Source: an uncultured Caryophanales bacterium (lineage in GTDB: Bacteria > Bacillota_I > Bacilli_A > RFN20 > CAG-826). From it: a stretch of 5,710 bases of DNA. Each line of letters begins with the position of its first letter. The first letter of the stretch is position 1. The position numbers and the translations under genes were made by a program. The notes beneath the pieces were generated by a model. That model searched no databases, was not told where the DNA came from, and saw only the letters and a list, made by a program, of their open reading frames with translations. Where the stretch lies: the NCBI GenBank assembly GCA_937895315.1, contig CALAWM010000185.1, positions 1 through 5,710 of the forward strand. Reading direction: 5' to 3'. Below, one piece after another: positions 5,570 through 5,710 of this stretch.

Positions 5570-5710
5570 GTTAGTTTTATTACTAATTCAATATGTTTTT
5601 GGAGCCACTATCAACCCTAATGGGACTTGTCTGTTTAGGCGAAAAACCTTAACTGGTTATTTTATTCCAAGTTTAAGTAAGTGCGAGTAAATAAGAGTAT
5701 CAGTGGGTAA
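5570..5710. other. Right edge, nothing recognised
   Basis: No convincing gene or RNA. On the minus strand a 17-codon open stretch enters from the right edge (LPTDTLIYSHLLKLGIK, stop near 5657). It could be the tail of a gene outside the window but is too short to judge. Confidence 0.3.

Noticed and set aside
5497..5590. Possible minus-strand tRNA suggested by a T-arm-like hairpin
   Set aside because: No matching acceptor 5' strand, D-arm or anticodon arm can be found; the place where they should lie is taken up by the terminator hairpin, and no CCA follows.
1..5710. CRISPR array or intact insertion sequence
   Set aside because: No regularly spaced repeats and no transposase frame with paired terminal inverted repeats are visible in the window.

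Overview
This AT-rich window (standard stop codons, TGG for Trp, strong Shine-Dalgarno and sigma-A-like signals) looks like a low-GC Bacillota chromosome, possibly a Bacilli or Mollicutes relative. The hints are an S-box riboswitch, a DUF1461 membrane-protein remnant, a BspA-type leucine-rich-repeat lipoprotein and a cytosine methyltransferase whose N-terminal part reads much like M.SssI of Spiroplasma. The taxon is inferred, not proven.

Left part (1-921): the N-terminal 168 codons of a DNA cytosine-C5 methyltransferase run leftwards off the window. Divergent from it, a strong promoter (718-745) starts a leader that folds as a SAM-I-family riboswitch (751-838), followed by an antiterminator/terminator switch (831-879). 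The aptamer keeps the kink-turn P2 stem, P3 and a perfect P2-loop/J3-4 pseudoknot, but it has no room for a P4 helix.

Middle (922-2676): the riboswitch leads into a three-gene operon that is not a methionine or SAM gene set. Its products are a 305-aa protein with a degenerate FtsK/SpoIIIE-like P-loop fold, a 135-aa protein with a GAPxxEY motif, and a 129-aa protein with a faint, catalytically incomplete Doc/Fic-like motif. This SAM-responsive operon of unknown function is the main novelty candidate.

Right part (2745-5710): an intact lipoprotein gene (signal peptide, repetitive acidic Ser/Thr linker, Listeria-Bacteroides repeat, LRR_5 repeats) is read leftwards. Beyond it lies a decayed stretch: a DUF1461 membrane-protein gene with a nonsense codon and a frameshift, a SnoaL/NTF2-like gene with no start codon, a 3' remnant of an unidentified minus-strand gene, and the C-terminal tail of a serine recombinase abutting it. 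A strong terminator hairpin lies at 5542-5569. The last 140 bases hold nothing I recognise. The recombinase scrap and truncated neighbours suggest an old mobile-element insertion or excision scar.
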